Source: Qipengyuania sp.
GTDB taxonomy: Bacteria; Pseudomonadota; Alphaproteobacteria; Sphingomonadales; Sphingomonadaceae
Reading direction: 5' to 3'
Assembly: GCA_019745075.1 (NCBI GenBank)
Contig: JAIETR010000069.1
Coordinates: 1 to 35,554 of the forward strand
Length of the DNA: 35,554 nt
The position numbers were made by a program, and so were the translations under genes. Each line of letters begins with the position of its first letter. Position 1 is the stretch's first letter. The notes below the pieces were generated by a model, which saw only the letters and a program-made list of their open reading frames with translations, had not been told where the DNA came from and ran no database searches. Below, piece after piece: positions 8,575 to 17,217 of this stretch.

Positions 8575-9264
8575 TCAGTGATACCGCCGCAGCAGCCCCG
8601 CGAGCTTGCCTTGCACGGCCACGCGGTTGGGCGTGTAGATCTGCGGATCGTAGGCCCCGTTCGCGGGATCGAGGCGGATCATGCCGTTTTCGCGGCGCAA
8701 ATATTTGAGCGTCGCTTCGTCGTTGTCGACCAGCGCGACCACGATCTCGCCGTCGCGCGCGCTGTCGGTGCGGCGCACCAGCGCATAGTCGCCGTCGAAG
8801 ATGCCGGCCTCGATCATCGAATCGCCCGACACCTCGAGCGCATAGTGATCGCCGGGGCCGAGCAGCGCGGCGGGGACGGGCAGGGTGGCCTGGCCCTCGA
8901 TCGCCTCGATCGGCACGCCCGCGGCGATCCGCCCGTGGAGCGGGAGCTCGATCACGTCGTTGGCGGGCCGGGGAGTCGATTTGGGCACCGCGCGCCCGAT
9001 GGCGGCGGCGTCGTTGGCCGGGCGGCCCGCGCGCGGCGCGGCCACCGCGTCCTCGGGCCCCTTGAGCACCTCGAGCGCGCGGGCGCGATTGGGCAGGCGG
9101 CGGATGAAGCCGCGCTCCTCCAGCGCCGAGATCAGCCGGTGCACGCCCGACTTGCTCTTGAGGTCGAGCGCGTCCTTCATCTCCTCGAAGGAGGGCGAAA
9201 TGCCGGTCTGCTCCAGCTTGTGCTGGATGAAGCGAATGAGCTCGTGTTGCTTGGCGGTCAGCAT
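8575..9264 (-). CDS. lexA: LexA SOS repressor
   Basis: Represses DNA-damage genes until RecA filaments trigger its self-cleavage. The 229-residue protein has an N-terminal winged-helix DNA-binding domain (1-65; [23 protein letters not shown]), a linker, the Ala115-Gly116 cleavage site (GRIAAGVP), the catalytic serine Ser149 in VSGDSM and the lysine Lys187 in ATLKYL. The ATG at 9262-9264 is preceded by GGAG nine bases upstream. A perfect alphaproteobacterial LexA box lies 51 bp upstream of the start, so autoregulation is expected. Upstream on the same strand are moeA and moaC; the 90-bp gap with the SOS box indicates lexA has its own promoter even if it also receives read-through. Confidence 0.97.
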   Translation of the reverse strand: MLTAKQHELIRFIQHKLEQTGISPSFEEMKDALDLKSKSGVHRLISALEERGFIRRLPNRARALEVLKGPEDAVAAPRAGRPANDAAAIGRAVPKSTPRPANDVIELPLHGRIAAGVPIEAIEGQATLPVPAALLGPGDHYALEVSGDSMIEAGIFDGDYALVRRTDSARDGEIVVALVDNDEATLKYLRRENGMIRLDPANGAYDPQIYTPNRVAVQGKLAGLLRRYH

Positions 9265-9315
9265 GCCAAAAAACTCCCTGCCGTCAGGTCCCGGCAAGAA
9301 AACGGCCGGGATGGT

Positions 9316-9330
9316 GAACGAACACGGAAC
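9316..9330 (-). promoter_or_regulatory. LexA box (SOS operator) of lexA
   Basis: On the minus strand the site is GTTC-CGTGTTC-GTTC, an exact match to the direct-repeat operator GTTC-N7-GTTC known for alphaproteobacterial LexA. It is centred about 59 bp upstream of the lexA start, in the moeA-lexA gap. No second such box was noticed in the window. Confidence 0.9.
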
Positions 9331-9354
9331 AATTAGGAAACCGTTTCCCCGCCG

Positions 9355-10539
9355 TCAAGTAATTCCGCCATTTCCGAGCCAGTAGCACGGGACCACCGCG
9401 CCACTTGGCGCCGCCGGCGCGCCGGCGGCCCGGTCGATGAGCAGATCGGCGGCGGCGAGGGCATGCAGCGCGCTGCTGTCGCGCCCGGCGAGCGGAACCG
9501 CCTGTCCGCCCTCGAAGCGCGCGCGCAGGAACTCGCGCCGCGCTCCCCCGGCCGGAAGCGCTCCGGCGAGCGGCAGCGGGATCGCCGCGGGAAAGGGCCG
9601 CGCCGCGCCCTGCAATGCCCGCAGCAGAGGCAGCAGGAACAGGAAAGCGGTCACGAAAGCGGAGGCGGGATTGCCGGGCAGGCCGAGCACGATCCGATCG
9701 CCCCGCGTCGCCACCAGCACGGGCTTGCCGGGGCGAATCGCCACGCGCCAGAACGCGAGTTTTGCGCCGGCATCCTCGAGCGCGCCGCGGACATGGTCGT
9801 GCTCGCCCACCGAGGCGCCCGCGGTGGTGACGATCGCATCGGCATCGGCGGCCTCCGCGAAGGCGCGCGCGAGCACGGCGCGATCGTCGGGCAGCGGCCC
9901 CATTCGCCGCGCCACGGCCCCCGTGCCCGCGGCCATCGCCGCGACCATCGCGCCGTTGGAGGCGGGGAGTCGGTCGGGCGGGCAATCGCGCGGATCGGCC
10001 ACGAGCTCGTCGCCGCATTCGATCACGGCGAGGCGCGGCCTGCCGGCCACCTCGAGCACCGCGTGGCCGCCCGCCCGAGCCAGCGCGAGCTGGGCCGCGC
10101 CGATGCGGGCGCCGCTGGCGAGAAGGCCGGCCCCGTCCTCGAAGTCGAGCCCGCGGCGGCGGATGTGACGGCCGGACGCGGGCCGCGCAGCGCGCAGTTC
10201 ATCGCCCTCGACCGCCGCGTCCTCGATCGGGACGATGGTCTCGGTCCCTTCCGGACAGGCAGCTCCGGTGGAAATCCGTGCCGCCTCGCCCGCCGCGAGC
10301 GCGCGCACCAGCGGCGCTCCGGCGCGCGATTCCCCCACGATCCGCCAGGGGCCGGGACCGGCGACCGCGAAGCCATCCATCGCCGACAGGTCGCGCGCGG
10401 GCTGCGTGCGCCGGGCGGCGAGATCGTCGGCGAGGTAGCGCCCCGCAGCCTCGTCCACCCGGACGATTTCCGATCCAACCGGCTTCACGAGCGCGAGCAG
10501 CCTCGCCTGGGCGGCTTCCAGGCCGAGCGCGGCGCTCAT
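9355..10539 (-). CDS. moeA: Molybdopterin molybdotransferase
   Basis: Inserts molybdate into adenylylated molybdopterin, the last step of basic molybdenum cofactor synthesis. The 394-residue protein carries the family blocks in order: MDGFAV near residue 55, the EDA/VEGDEL region, [13 protein letters not shown] (MoCF_biosynth core with its Asp), PGKPV, and [10 protein letters not shown], followed by a C-terminal beta domain. The ATG (10537-10539) overlaps the moaC TGA by 4 bp, so the two are translationally coupled. lexA follows on the same strand. Confidence 0.95.
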   Translation of the reverse strand: MSAALGLEAAQARLLALVKPVGSEIVRVDEAAGRYLADDLAARRTQPARDLSAMDGFAVAGPGPWRIVGESRAGAPLVRALAAGEAARISTGAACPEGTETIVPIEDAAVEGDELRAARPASGRHIRRRGLDFEDGAGLLASGARIGAAQLALARAGGHAVLEVAGRPRLAVIECGDELVADPRDCPPDRLPASNGAMVAAMAAGTGAVARRMGPLPDDRAVLARAFAEAADADAIVTTAGASVGEHDHVRGALEDAGAKLAFWRVAIRPGKPVLVATRGDRIVLGLPGNPASAFVTAFLFLLPLLRALQGAARPFPAAIPLPLAGALPAGGARREFLRARFEGGQAVPLAGRDSSALHALAAADLLIDRAAGAPAAPSGAVVPCYWLGNGGIT

Positions 10540-11012
10540 TCCGGGGCGTTCCAGTCCCCCGACTTGCCGCCGCGCTTGGCGAGCAGGCGAACGCCCTCGA
10601 TCGCCATCGCCTTATCGAGCGCCTTGCCCATGTCATAGAGTGTGAGGAGTGCCACGCATACGGCTGTCATTGCTTCCATTTCCACGCCCGTGCGCCCGGT
10701 GAGCGAGGCGGTCGCGGTGATCCGGACGGCGTCGGGTTCGACCGCGAAATCGAGGCTCACCGCATCGAGCGCGAGCGGGTGGCACAGCGGGATCAGCTCG
10801 GCGGTCTTCTTCGCTGCCATGATCCCGGCGATCCGCGCGGCGGCGAGCGCGTCGCCCTTCGGACCGGCGCCATCGGCAAGAGCGGCGAGCGCACCCGGGG
10901 ACATGCGGATGCGGCCGGTCGCGGTCGCGGAGCGCGCGGTGGCCGGTTTCCCGCCGACATCGACCATGCGCGCGGCGCCCGATTCGTCGAGGTGGGTGAG
11001 CCGTCCGTTCAT
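10536..11012 (-). CDS. moaC: Cyclic pyranopterin monophosphate synthase
   Basis: Converts the MoaA product (cyclic 7,8-dihydro-GTP) to cyclic pyranopterin monophosphate. At 158 residues it has the usual length. Diagnostic blocks are MVDVGGKP near the N-terminus, [28 protein letters not shown] and the lysine-containing [14 protein letters not shown] 11010-11012 is chosen because it gives the canonical N-terminus [12 protein letters not shown]; an in-frame GTG nine codons upstream is less likely. It overlaps moeA by 4 bp and lies 156 bp downstream of trpC. Confidence 0.95.
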   Translation of the reverse strand: MNGRLTHLDESGAARMVDVGGKPATARSATATGRIRMSPGALAALADGAGPKGDALAAARIAGIMAAKKTAELIPLCHPLALDAVSLDFAVEPDAVRITATASLTGRTGVEMEAMTAVCVALLTLYDMGKALDKAMAIEGVRLLAKRGGKSGDWNAPE

Positions 11013-11168
11013 GAGTCCGGCCACGCCCCCGCGAGACACGGGCCGGGCGTTTCACGGTCCAGGGAAAGGAAAATCGCCTTTCGCGGGACGGCCGGAAGCG
11101 GACGCGAGGCAGGGGCGCGGTCGGGGGTCATCCCGCGGCTATCGCACAGCTGCAGGCATGTGGGAAAG

Positions 11169-11954
11169 TTATCCGCGCAACAGCGCGCGGGTGGCGGCCT
11201 CGACGTCGCGCTGGCGCATCAGGCTCTCGCCGACGAGGAAGCTGCGCACCCCGGCGCGGGCGAGGCGTTGGCAGTCGTCATGGCAGGCGATACCGCTCTC
11301 GCCGACGAGCAACGCGCCTTCCGGCGCCAGCGGCGCAAGTTCCTCCGTCGTCTCAAGTCTAATCTCGAAGGTCTTGAGATTGCGGTTGTTCACGCCGATG
11401 AGGCGCGAGCGCAGCCCTGCCGCGCGGGCCATCTCGGCGCCATCGTGGACCTCGACCAGCACATCCATGCCCAGTTCGAGCGCGGCGGCTTCGATCTCCG
11501 CCATCGCGCCGTCCTCGAGCGCGGCGACGATGATCAGGATCGCGTCGGCCCCGATCGCGCGCGCCTCGGCCACCTGCCAGGGATCGACCATGAAATCCTT
11601 GCGCAGCACGGGCAGATCGCAGCCCGCGCGCGCCGCGATCAGATAGTCCTCGTGGCCCTGAAAATAGGGCGCGTCGGTCAGCACGGACAGGCACGCCGCA
11701 CCCCCGGCGGCATAGGCGCGGGCGTGGTCGGCGGGATCGAAATCCTTGCGGATCAGGCCTTTGGATGGCGAAGCTCGCTTGATCTCTGCGATCAGCCCAA
11801 AGCCGGATTGCTCGGCTCGTTTGAGCGCGTCGCCAAAACCACGCGCCGCCGATTGATTGCGGGCCATTTGCTCGAGATCGGCGAGCGAGTGTACCCGCTT
11901 TCGCGCGGCGACTTCATCGCGCTTGGTCGCACAGATTTCTGCCAGCTTGTTCAT
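11169..11954 (-). CDS. trpC: Indole-3-glycerol phosphate synthase
   Basis: Closes the indole ring in tryptophan synthesis. The 261-residue (beta/alpha)8 barrel shows [13 protein letters not shown] with its substrate lysine, [23 protein letters not shown] and LVGESGI, all family signatures. ATG 11952-11954 gives the normal N-terminus ([15 protein letters not shown]); ribosome site weak. It is a single-function enzyme, not fused to TrpF. A 148-bp gap containing an inverted repeat separates it from trpD, so its expression may be partly uncoupled from trpGD. Confidence 0.96.
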   Translation of the reverse strand: MNKLAEICATKRDEVAARKRVHSLADLEQMARNQSAARGFGDALKRAEQSGFGLIAEIKRASPSKGLIRKDFDPADHARAYAAGGAACLSVLTDAPYFQGHEDYLIAARAGCDLPVLRKDFMVDPWQVAEARAIGADAILIIVAALEDGAMAEIEAAALELGMDVLVEVHDGAEMARAAGLRSRLIGVNNRNLKTFEIRLETTEELAPLAPEGALLVGESGIACHDDCQRLARAGVRSFLVGESLMRQRDVEAATRALLRG

Positions 11955-11976
11955 TGCCGGGCGGTGGTCTTTTTTG

Positions 11977-12097
11977 GGTTCGCACGAAGACACAAAGAGG
12001 GCGGCGCGCGCCGCAGGCCAACCGAGCCTCCGCCCCCCATGCCCCTTGCAGGGCGGCTTCGCCGCAAACGCGACATCTTCGTGTCTTTGTGTGAACC
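11977..12097. repeat. Inverted-repeat element between trpD and trpC
   Basis: Two 23-bp arms, 11977-11999 and 12075-12097, match at 19 of 23 positions when one is reverse-complemented (consensus GGTTCrCACrAAGACACrAA). The ~75-bp core is GC-rich with its own smaller palindromes. The element fills most of the 148-bp trpD-trpC gap. It looks like a small non-autonomous repeat with terminal inverted repeats; no transposase gene is inside. Confidence 0.75.
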
Positions 12098-12102
12098 AAG
12101 AA

Positions 12103-13095
12103 TCATCGCGCCATCGCGATCCAGTCGGCGAGGAGCTTCTCCGCGCGGCCGCTGTCGAGCGCCTCGGCCGCCAGATCGGCGCCCTCGACCCAGTCGGCCG
12201 TCCGCCCCGCCACGATCAGCGTGGCGGCGGCATTGAACAGCACCGCGTCGCGATAGGGGCCGGGCGCGCCCATCAGCAATGCGGCGAGCGCCTTGGCGTT
12301 GTGCGCCGCGTCGCCGCCGCGAATCGCCTCGATCGGGGCGTGCGGAAGATTGGCCTGGACCGGGATCACCCGCCGCATCTCGAAATCATGGCCCTCGACC
12401 ACCGCCAGCTCGTTACCGCCGGCCAGGCTCAGCTCGTCGAGCCCCTCGTCCCCCGAGGCGATGAAGGTCAGCGTGGTCCCCAGCTTTGCCTTGGCGGCGG
12501 CGTAGATCGGGACATACCCGGGCCGGGCGATGCCGATCAGCTGGCGCTCGACCCGCGCGGGGTTGGAGAGCGGGCCCATGAGATTGAAGATCGTGCGCAC
12601 GCCGAGCCGCTGGCGGATCGGCTGGATGCGCGCCATCGCCGGGTGATGGTTCTTGGCGAAGAGAAAGCAGATTCCCAGCTCCGCCAAGGTCTTCTCGGCG
12701 GTTCTTCCGGCCATTTCCATGTCGAGGCCGAGACATTCGAGCGTGTCCGCCGCGCCGGCCTTGCTGCTCGCCGCGCGGTTGCCGTGCTTGGCGACCGGCA
12801 CCCCGCAGGCGGCGACCACCAGGCTGACCGCCGTCGAGACGTTCAATGTGTGATGTCCGTCGCCCCCGGTGCCGCAGCAATCGACCGCGCCCGGAGGCGC
12901 CGCGACCGGGATCAGCCGGGCCCTGAGGGCGCGCGCCGCGCCGGCGATCTCCTCGGCGGTCTCGCCCCGCTCGGACAGCGCGACGAGGAAGCGCGCGATC
13001 TCCTTCTCGCTCGTTTCGCCGTCGAGCAACCAGCCGAACACCTCCTCGGCCTCGGCCTCGCCCAAATGCGGCTCGGCACCCGGCAGCGCCCTCAT
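12103..13095 (-). CDS. trpD: Anthranilate phosphoribosyltransferase
   Basis: Transfers phosphoribose from PRPP to anthranilate. The 330-residue protein has the PRPP-binding GTGGDG loop, [47 protein letters not shown] and [10 protein letters not shown], all in the expected order. ATG 13093-13095 overlaps the trpG stop by 4 bp (ATGA), so trpG and trpD are coupled but not fused. A longer in-frame opening that runs back over trpG is a shadow. Confidence 0.96.
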   Translation of the reverse strand: MRALPGAEPHLGEAEAEEVFGWLLDGETSEKEIARFLVALSERGETAEEIAGAARALRARLIPVAAPPGAVDCCGTGGDGHHTLNVSTAVSLVVAACGVPVAKHGNRAASSKAGAADTLECLGLDMEMAGRTAEKTLAELGICFLFAKNHHPAMARIQPIRQRLGVRTIFNLMGPLSNPARVERQLIGIARPGYVPIYAAAKAKLGTTLTFIASGDEGLDELSLAGGNELAVVEGHDFEMRRVIPVQANLPHAPIEAIRGGDAAHNAKALAALLMGAPGPYRDAVLFNAAATLIVAGRTADWVEGADLAAEALDSGRAEKLLADWIAMAR

Positions 13096-13694
13096 GCCGC
13101 GCGCGCCGCCGAGTCCAGCCCGCAGAGGCGCAGAAAGTTCGCCAGCAGCGCGTGGCCGTGCTCGGTGGCGATGCTCTCGGGGTGGAACTGGACGCCGTGG
13201 ATGGGCAGTTCGCGGTGGCGGAAGCCCATCACCGCGGTGCCGTCGAGCCCCGGCGTCTCGCTGGTGGCGTTCACCGCGAGGCTTTCCGGAATGTCCTCGA
13301 CCACCAGCGAGTGATAGCGCGTGGCGGTGAAGGGCGTGGGCAGGCCCGCGAACACGCCGCTGCCGTCGTGCGTGACCGGGCTGGTCTTGCCGTGCATCAG
13401 CCCGCCGCGCGTGACGATTCCGCCGAAATGCTGCCCGATCGCCTGGTGGCCGAGGCACACGCCGAGCAGCGGCCTGGCCGCGTCCGCGCAGGCGGCGACG
13501 AGTTCGAGGCTGATGCCCGCCTCGTTCGGCGTGCAGGGGCCGGGGCTGATCAGGAACCCCGCCGCGTTCGTGCGCAGCGCCTCGGCGGCGGTGAGCGCAT
13601 CGTTGCGCTCCACCCGCACTTCGGCTCCCAGCTCCATCAGATAATGGACCAGGTTGAAGGTGAAGCTGTCGTAGTTGTCGAGGACTAGGATCAT
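13092..13694 (-). CDS. trpG: Anthranilate synthase glutaminase subunit
   Basis: Supplies ammonia from glutamine to TrpE. This 200-residue class I amidotransferase has the nucleophile in [10 protein letters not shown], oxyanion region [12 protein letters not shown], and the His/Glu pair in [12 protein letters not shown] 13692-13694 gives the standard [14 protein letters not shown] start; an in-frame GTG 11 codons upstream exists. It could also serve 4-amino-4-deoxychorismate synthase, as TrpG does in some bacteria. Two unrelated genes and a palindromic repeat lie between it and trpE. Confidence 0.96.
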   Translation of the reverse strand: MILVLDNYDSFTFNLVHYLMELGAEVRVERNDALTAAEALRTNAAGFLISPGPCTPNEAGISLELVAACADAARPLLGVCLGHQAIGQHFGGIVTRGGLMHGKTSPVTHDGSGVFAGLPTPFTATRYHSLVVEDIPESLAVNATSETPGLDGTAVMGFRHRELPIHGVQFHPESIATEHGHALLANFLRLCGLDSAARAA

Positions 13695-13730
13695 CGGGCG
13701 GCTTTCGAGCTTTCCTGTCCCTTTCACAAG

Positions 13731-13811
13731 TCCCGCTCACCCTAAGCTTGTCGAAGGGTAATAGGCGAAAACGTCGCGCCGCGTGCTTCGACAGGCTCAG
13801 CACGAGCGGGA
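13731..13811. repeat. Palindromic repeat (REP-like) between pip and trpG
   Basis: Two 27-bp inverted arms (13731-13757 and 13785-13811) share the core AGCyTGTCGAAG with flanking CCCGCTCr. The same core forms the element at 27154-27233. The arms are separated by 27 bp. It lies in the 136-bp gap between pip and trpG and could fold into a long hairpin in mRNA. Confidence 0.8.
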
Positions 13812-13830
13812 GGGGCGTTTGCGGCCAGGG

Positions 13831-14796
13831 CTACGCGAACCGATCCGTTGCGCGCACCAGGCCGTCGGTGATGCCGGGCTCGGTGAACAGATGCCCGCCG
13901 TCGGGCACGATCTGGAGATCGACCTCGGGCCAGGCCTGTTTCAACGCCCAGGCGGCGGCGGGGGGCGTGCAGCAGTCGTGGCGGCCCTGGACGATCACGC
14001 CGGGAATGCCGCGCAGCTTCTCGGCCGCGCCGGCGAGGAGCTGGCCTTCCTCCAGCCAGCAGCGATGCGCGAAGAAATGCGTCTCGATGCGCGCGGTGGC
14101 GACCGCGTTCTCGCCGTCGGCCATGCGGCCCACGGTGTCCTCCTGCGGCAGCAGCGTGACGGTAACGCCCTCCCAGCGGTTCCAGGCCGCCGCGGCGGCG
14201 CGGCGCACCTCGGGATCGGGATCGCCCAGCAGCGCGCGATAGGCCTCGGTCAGCGCATCGCCGGTCTTTCCCCCGACATGCGCGGTGAAGGCCTCCCATT
14301 CCTCGGGGTAAAGCTCGTTGGCGCCGTATTCGGTCAGCCAGTCGAGCTCGCGCTGGCCCGAAAGGAAGATGCCGCGCAGGATCAGCTCGGTCACGCGCTC
14401 GGGATGGGTGACGGCGTAGGACAGCGCCAGGGTCGAGCCCCAGCTGCCGCCGAACACCTGCCAGCGCTCCCAGCCGCACATTTCGCGCAAGCGCTCCATG
14501 TCGGCGACGATGTGCCAGGTGGTGTTCGCCTCGAGGCTGGCGAAGGGCGTCGAGCGGCCGCAGCCGCGCTGGTCGAACAGCAGCACGTCGTAATGCGCAG
14601 GGTTCCACTGGCGGCGATGGTCGGGATTGCAACCCGCGCCGGGGCCGCCGTGGAGCATCACCGCGGGCTTGGCGCCGGGCGTGCCGGCCCGCTCCCAGTA
14701 GAGCGCGTGGCCGTCGCCCACCTCGAGCATGCCGGTCTCGTATGGTTCGATCTCGGGATAGAGCGTCCGGGGCCCAGAACCTGCAACCTCATTCAT
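13831..14796 (-). CDS. pip: Proline iminopeptidase (S33 alpha/beta hydrolase)
   Basis: Releases N-terminal proline from peptides. The 321-residue alpha/beta hydrolase has the oxyanion motif HGGPGAG, the family block FDQRGCGRS, the nucleophile elbow GGSWGS, an acid in GRHDCCTP and the catalytic His in DGGHLFTEPG. ATG 14794-14796 lies 8 bp inside the end of the upstream lipoprotein gene, so the two are tightly coupled. Its place inside the trp cluster is unusual; I see no metabolic link to tryptophan synthesis. Confidence 0.94.
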   Translation of the reverse strand: MNEVAGSGPRTLYPEIEPYETGMLEVGDGHALYWERAGTPGAKPAVMLHGGPGAGCNPDHRRQWNPAHYDVLLFDQRGCGRSTPFASLEANTTWHIVADMERLREMCGWERWQVFGGSWGSTLALSYAVTHPERVTELILRGIFLSGQRELDWLTEYGANELYPEEWEAFTAHVGGKTGDALTEAYRALLGDPDPEVRRAAAAAWNRWEGVTVTLLPQEDTVGRMADGENAVATARIETHFFAHRCWLEEGQLLAGAAEKLRGIPGVIVQGRHDCCTPPAAAWALKQAWPEVDLQIVPDGGHLFTEPGITDGLVRATDRFA

Positions 14797-15622
14797 CGTC
14801 GGGCACCTTGCGTTCGACCACCAGGATCGGGCCGATCGGCGCGCCGCCGTCGAGCCGCCCGGTGGCGGGGTTCCAGAGCTGCGACACGCTGCCGTCGAGG
14901 TAGAGCGCGTTCCTCGCCTCCAGCTCGTCGCGGTAGAAGCGCGCCAGCTTGCCGAAGGAGATCGGCGCGGCGGAGATCACGAAATGCGCGCGGCCCTGCT
15001 CGTCGATCCCGACCGCGTTGCGGATCGTGCGGCTCGGGCCATCGTCGCGGATTTCAGGGTGGAGCCGCCCGTTCGCCACCAGCATCGGGCCCGACTGAGT
15101 GCCGAAATCGGGGCGCTCGCCGACGTTGGCGCGGAAATCCTCGGCGGTGCGGATTTCCCAGGCGTCGCCGGTTCCGAAGAACACGCCATTGGGCAGCATG
15201 TGGAAATTGCCCTCGCCCTCGGCGGTGTCGAGCTCCTTGGTCCGCTCTCCGTTCTGGACGAAATAGCCGATCGGATCGCCCGCCTCGTCGAACATGCCGG
15301 CGTTGACCGCGAAGGCGATGGTCCTGGGGTCGCGGCTCTTGGCGAATTCGGCGAGGCTGCGGAAATTTCCGTCGGGCCCGGCGAGCGCCGTGGCGATGCG
15401 GTGCCGTTCGGGAATCGCGATGCAATCGGTCAGCGGGGTGTTCTCGAAGATCACCTGGCGACAGGCGCTTTCGACCTGGCTGGCGATGGTGGCGCTGGGA
15501 GATGGGGTGGCGGTTTGCGTGGGCGTGCCGCTGACCTGCACGCGCGCGACCGGTTCGCCTTCCTGGGCGGGCTGGCAGGCGGCGAGGGCGAGCGCGAAGG
15601 CGAGGGCTGGAGCGAAGCGCAT
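14789..15622 (-). CDS. DUF2233 (phosphodiester glycosidase-like) lipoprotein
   Basis: A 277-residue exported protein. The N-terminus MRFAPALAFALALAACQ is a lipoprotein signal with lipobox LAAC, so it is probably membrane-anchored in the periplasm. The body carries NAGPA/DUF2233 features: FAVNAGMFDEAGDPIGYFVQNGE, NGVFFGTG, QSGPMLVANGRLHPEI, RNAVGIDEQGR and YLDGSVSQLW. Family members include enzymes that remove N-acetylglucosamine from phosphodiesters, but the substrate here is unknown. The ATG shares its first base with the trpE TAA, and its stop lies inside pip. It is therefore embedded in the trpE-pip-trpGD transcript. Confidence 0.88.
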   Translation of the reverse strand: MRFAPALAFALALAACQPAQEGEPVARVQVSGTPTQTATPSPSATIASQVESACRQVIFENTPLTDCIAIPERHRIATALAGPDGNFRSLAEFAKSRDPRTIAFAVNAGMFDEAGDPIGYFVQNGERTKELDTAEGEGNFHMLPNGVFFGTGDAWEIRTAEDFRANVGERPDFGTQSGPMLVANGRLHPEIRDDGPSRTIRNAVGIDEQGRAHFVISAAPISFGKLARFYRDELEARNALYLDGSVSQLWNPATGRLDGGAPIGPILVVERKVPDDE

Positions 15623-17217
15623 TACTGCCCATAACCCGGTTCGGCGGCCAGCCGGAAGGCCTCTTGTGCGGCGGCGCGAAGAGCACCCGCCTTGGCCTCG
15701 CATTCGCGCTGCTCGTAGGCGGGGTCGCTGTCGGCGACGATGCCCGCGCCGGCCTGGACGTGCATCACCCCGTCCTTCACCACCGCGGTCCTCAAGACGA
15801 TGCAGCTGTCGATCGAGCCGTCGGGCGCGAAATATCCGACTCCGCCGGCATAGGCTCCGCGCGCCTCGGGCTCCAGCTCGGCGACGATCTGGCAGGCGCG
15901 AATCTTGGGCGCGCCGCTGACCGTGCCCGCCGGAAACCCCGCGAACAGCGCGTCCACCGCGTCGCGCGCGGGATCGAGCCTGCCGGTGACCTGGCTGACG
16001 ATGTGCATCACATGGCTGTAGCGTTCGACCGCGAAGCTGTCGGTGACCGCAACGCTGCCCCTGGCCGCCACCCGGCCGACATCGTTGCGGCCCAGGTCGA
16101 GCAGCATCAGGTGCTCGGCGCGCTCCTTGGGATCGGCGAGCAGCGCGGCTTCGGCTTCACGATCCTCCGCCGGCGTGGCGCCACGCGGGCGAGTTCCGGC
16201 GATGGGGCGCACGGTGACCTCGTTATCCCTGACCCGGACGAGGATCTCGGGGCTCGAGCCCACAATGGCGAATCCGGGCAGGTCGAGGAAATAGAGGAAC
16301 GGCGAGGGATTCACGCGCCGCAGCGCCCGGTAGAGCGCGAAAGGCGGAAGCGGGAAAGGGCAGGCGAAGCGCTGCGCCAGCACCACCTGGAAAATGTCGC
16401 CCGCGGCGATGTAGTCCTTCGCCTCGAGCACCATCGCGCGATAGGCGGCGGGGTCGAGCTGCGGGATCAGCGCAGCCTCGGGCAAATCGCCCGTCGGACG
16501 GGGTGACGCGGGCTCGGGGCCGGTAAGCCGCGCCAGCGCGGCGTCGATCCGCTCGCCGGCCTCGGCAATGGCGCCGTCCGCATCGCCCGCTCCCCAGATC
16601 GGGGCGATGCAGAACAGCTCCTCGCCCAGGCTGTCGAACACCAGCAGCAGGGTGGGGCGCACGAACAGCAGGTCGGGCAGGCCGATCCCGGGGGCGGCGG
16701 GGCGCGGAACGTCCTCGACCAGCCCCATTGTCTCATAGGCGAAATAACCGACCACGCAGGCGAGCGCGGGCGGCAGGCCGTCGGGGACATCGATACGGCA
16801 TTCGGCGAGCAGTTTGCGCAGCTCGGTCAGCGGATCGCCGGCCAGCGGCGCGAAAGCGGCGCGGTCGGTTTGCCAATGCGGATTGCGTTCGGCGCGGGTC
16901 CCCTCGGCGCGGAACACCAGGTCCGGATCAAGCCCCAGCAAGCTGTAGCGCCCGCGAACCGCACCACCCTCGACCGATTCGAGCAGGAAATCGCCGCGCC
17001 CCGGCTCGATCAGCCGCAGCGCCGCGCCGACCGGTGTCAGCGTGTCGGCGACGAGCTTGCGCCAGACGAGGGCGTTACCGCCCGCCGCCAGCGCGCGGCG
17101 GGCCGCGTCCGCGCCCCCAGGTTCGCCTTCGGGAGCGCTCAGCTCCGCCTCCTCAGCTGCCGCCGCCGGTGAGCTGCCGGCGCACCGCGTCCACCGCCGC
17201 CCGGTTGATCTCGACAC
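15622..17217 (-). CDS. trpE: Anthranilate synthase component I
   Basis: Converts chorismate to anthranilate with ammonia from TrpG; normally the feedback-controlled step of tryptophan synthesis. Conserved blocks include LLESVEGG near the N-terminus, PIAGTRPRG, the DLGRNDVGRV motif, SHVMHIVSQVTG, and FPAGTVSGAPKIRA. The LLESVEGG element belongs to the tryptophan-binding region. The start is uncertain. The coordinates use a GTG at 17215-17217, the nearest standard start, which would overlap ppiD by 65 bp and give 531 residues. The ~25 residues it adds look like out-of-frame ppiD sequence. A CTG at 17140-17142, five bases after GAGGAGG, would give a 506-residue protein just past the ppiD stop. 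PabB was considered; neighbouring trpGDC favours TrpE. Confidence 0.95.
   Translation of the reverse strand: MSRSTGRRWTRCAGSSPAAAAEEAELSAPEGEPGGADAARRALAAGGNALVWRKLVADTLTPVGAALRLIEPGRGDFLLESVEGGAVRGRYSLLGLDPDLVFRAEGTRAERNPHWQTDRAAFAPLAGDPLTELRKLLAECRIDVPDGLPPALACVVGYFAYETMGLVEDVPRPAAPGIGLPDLLFVRPTLLLVFDSLGEELFCIAPIWGAGDADGAIAEAGERIDAALARLTGPEPASPRPTGDLPEAALIPQLDPAAYRAMVLEAKDYIAAGDIFQVVLAQRFACPFPLPPFALYRALRRVNPSPFLYFLDLPGFAIVGSSPEILVRVRDNEVTVRPIAGTRPRGATPAEDREAEAALLADPKERAEHLMLLDLGRNDVGRVAARGSVAVTDSFAVERYSHVMHIVSQVTGRLDPARDAVDALFAGFPAGTVSGAPKIRACQIVAELEPEARGAYAGGVGYFAPDGSIDSCIVLRTAVVKDGVMHVQAGAGIVADSDPAYEQRECEAKAGALRAAAQEAFRLAAEPGYGQ

Noticed and set aside
13096..13803. Apparent trpG-trpD fusion in the trpD frame
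   Set aside because: The extra part is trpG read out of frame; trpG has its own frame with a complete catalytic triad and an ATGA overlap with trpD.
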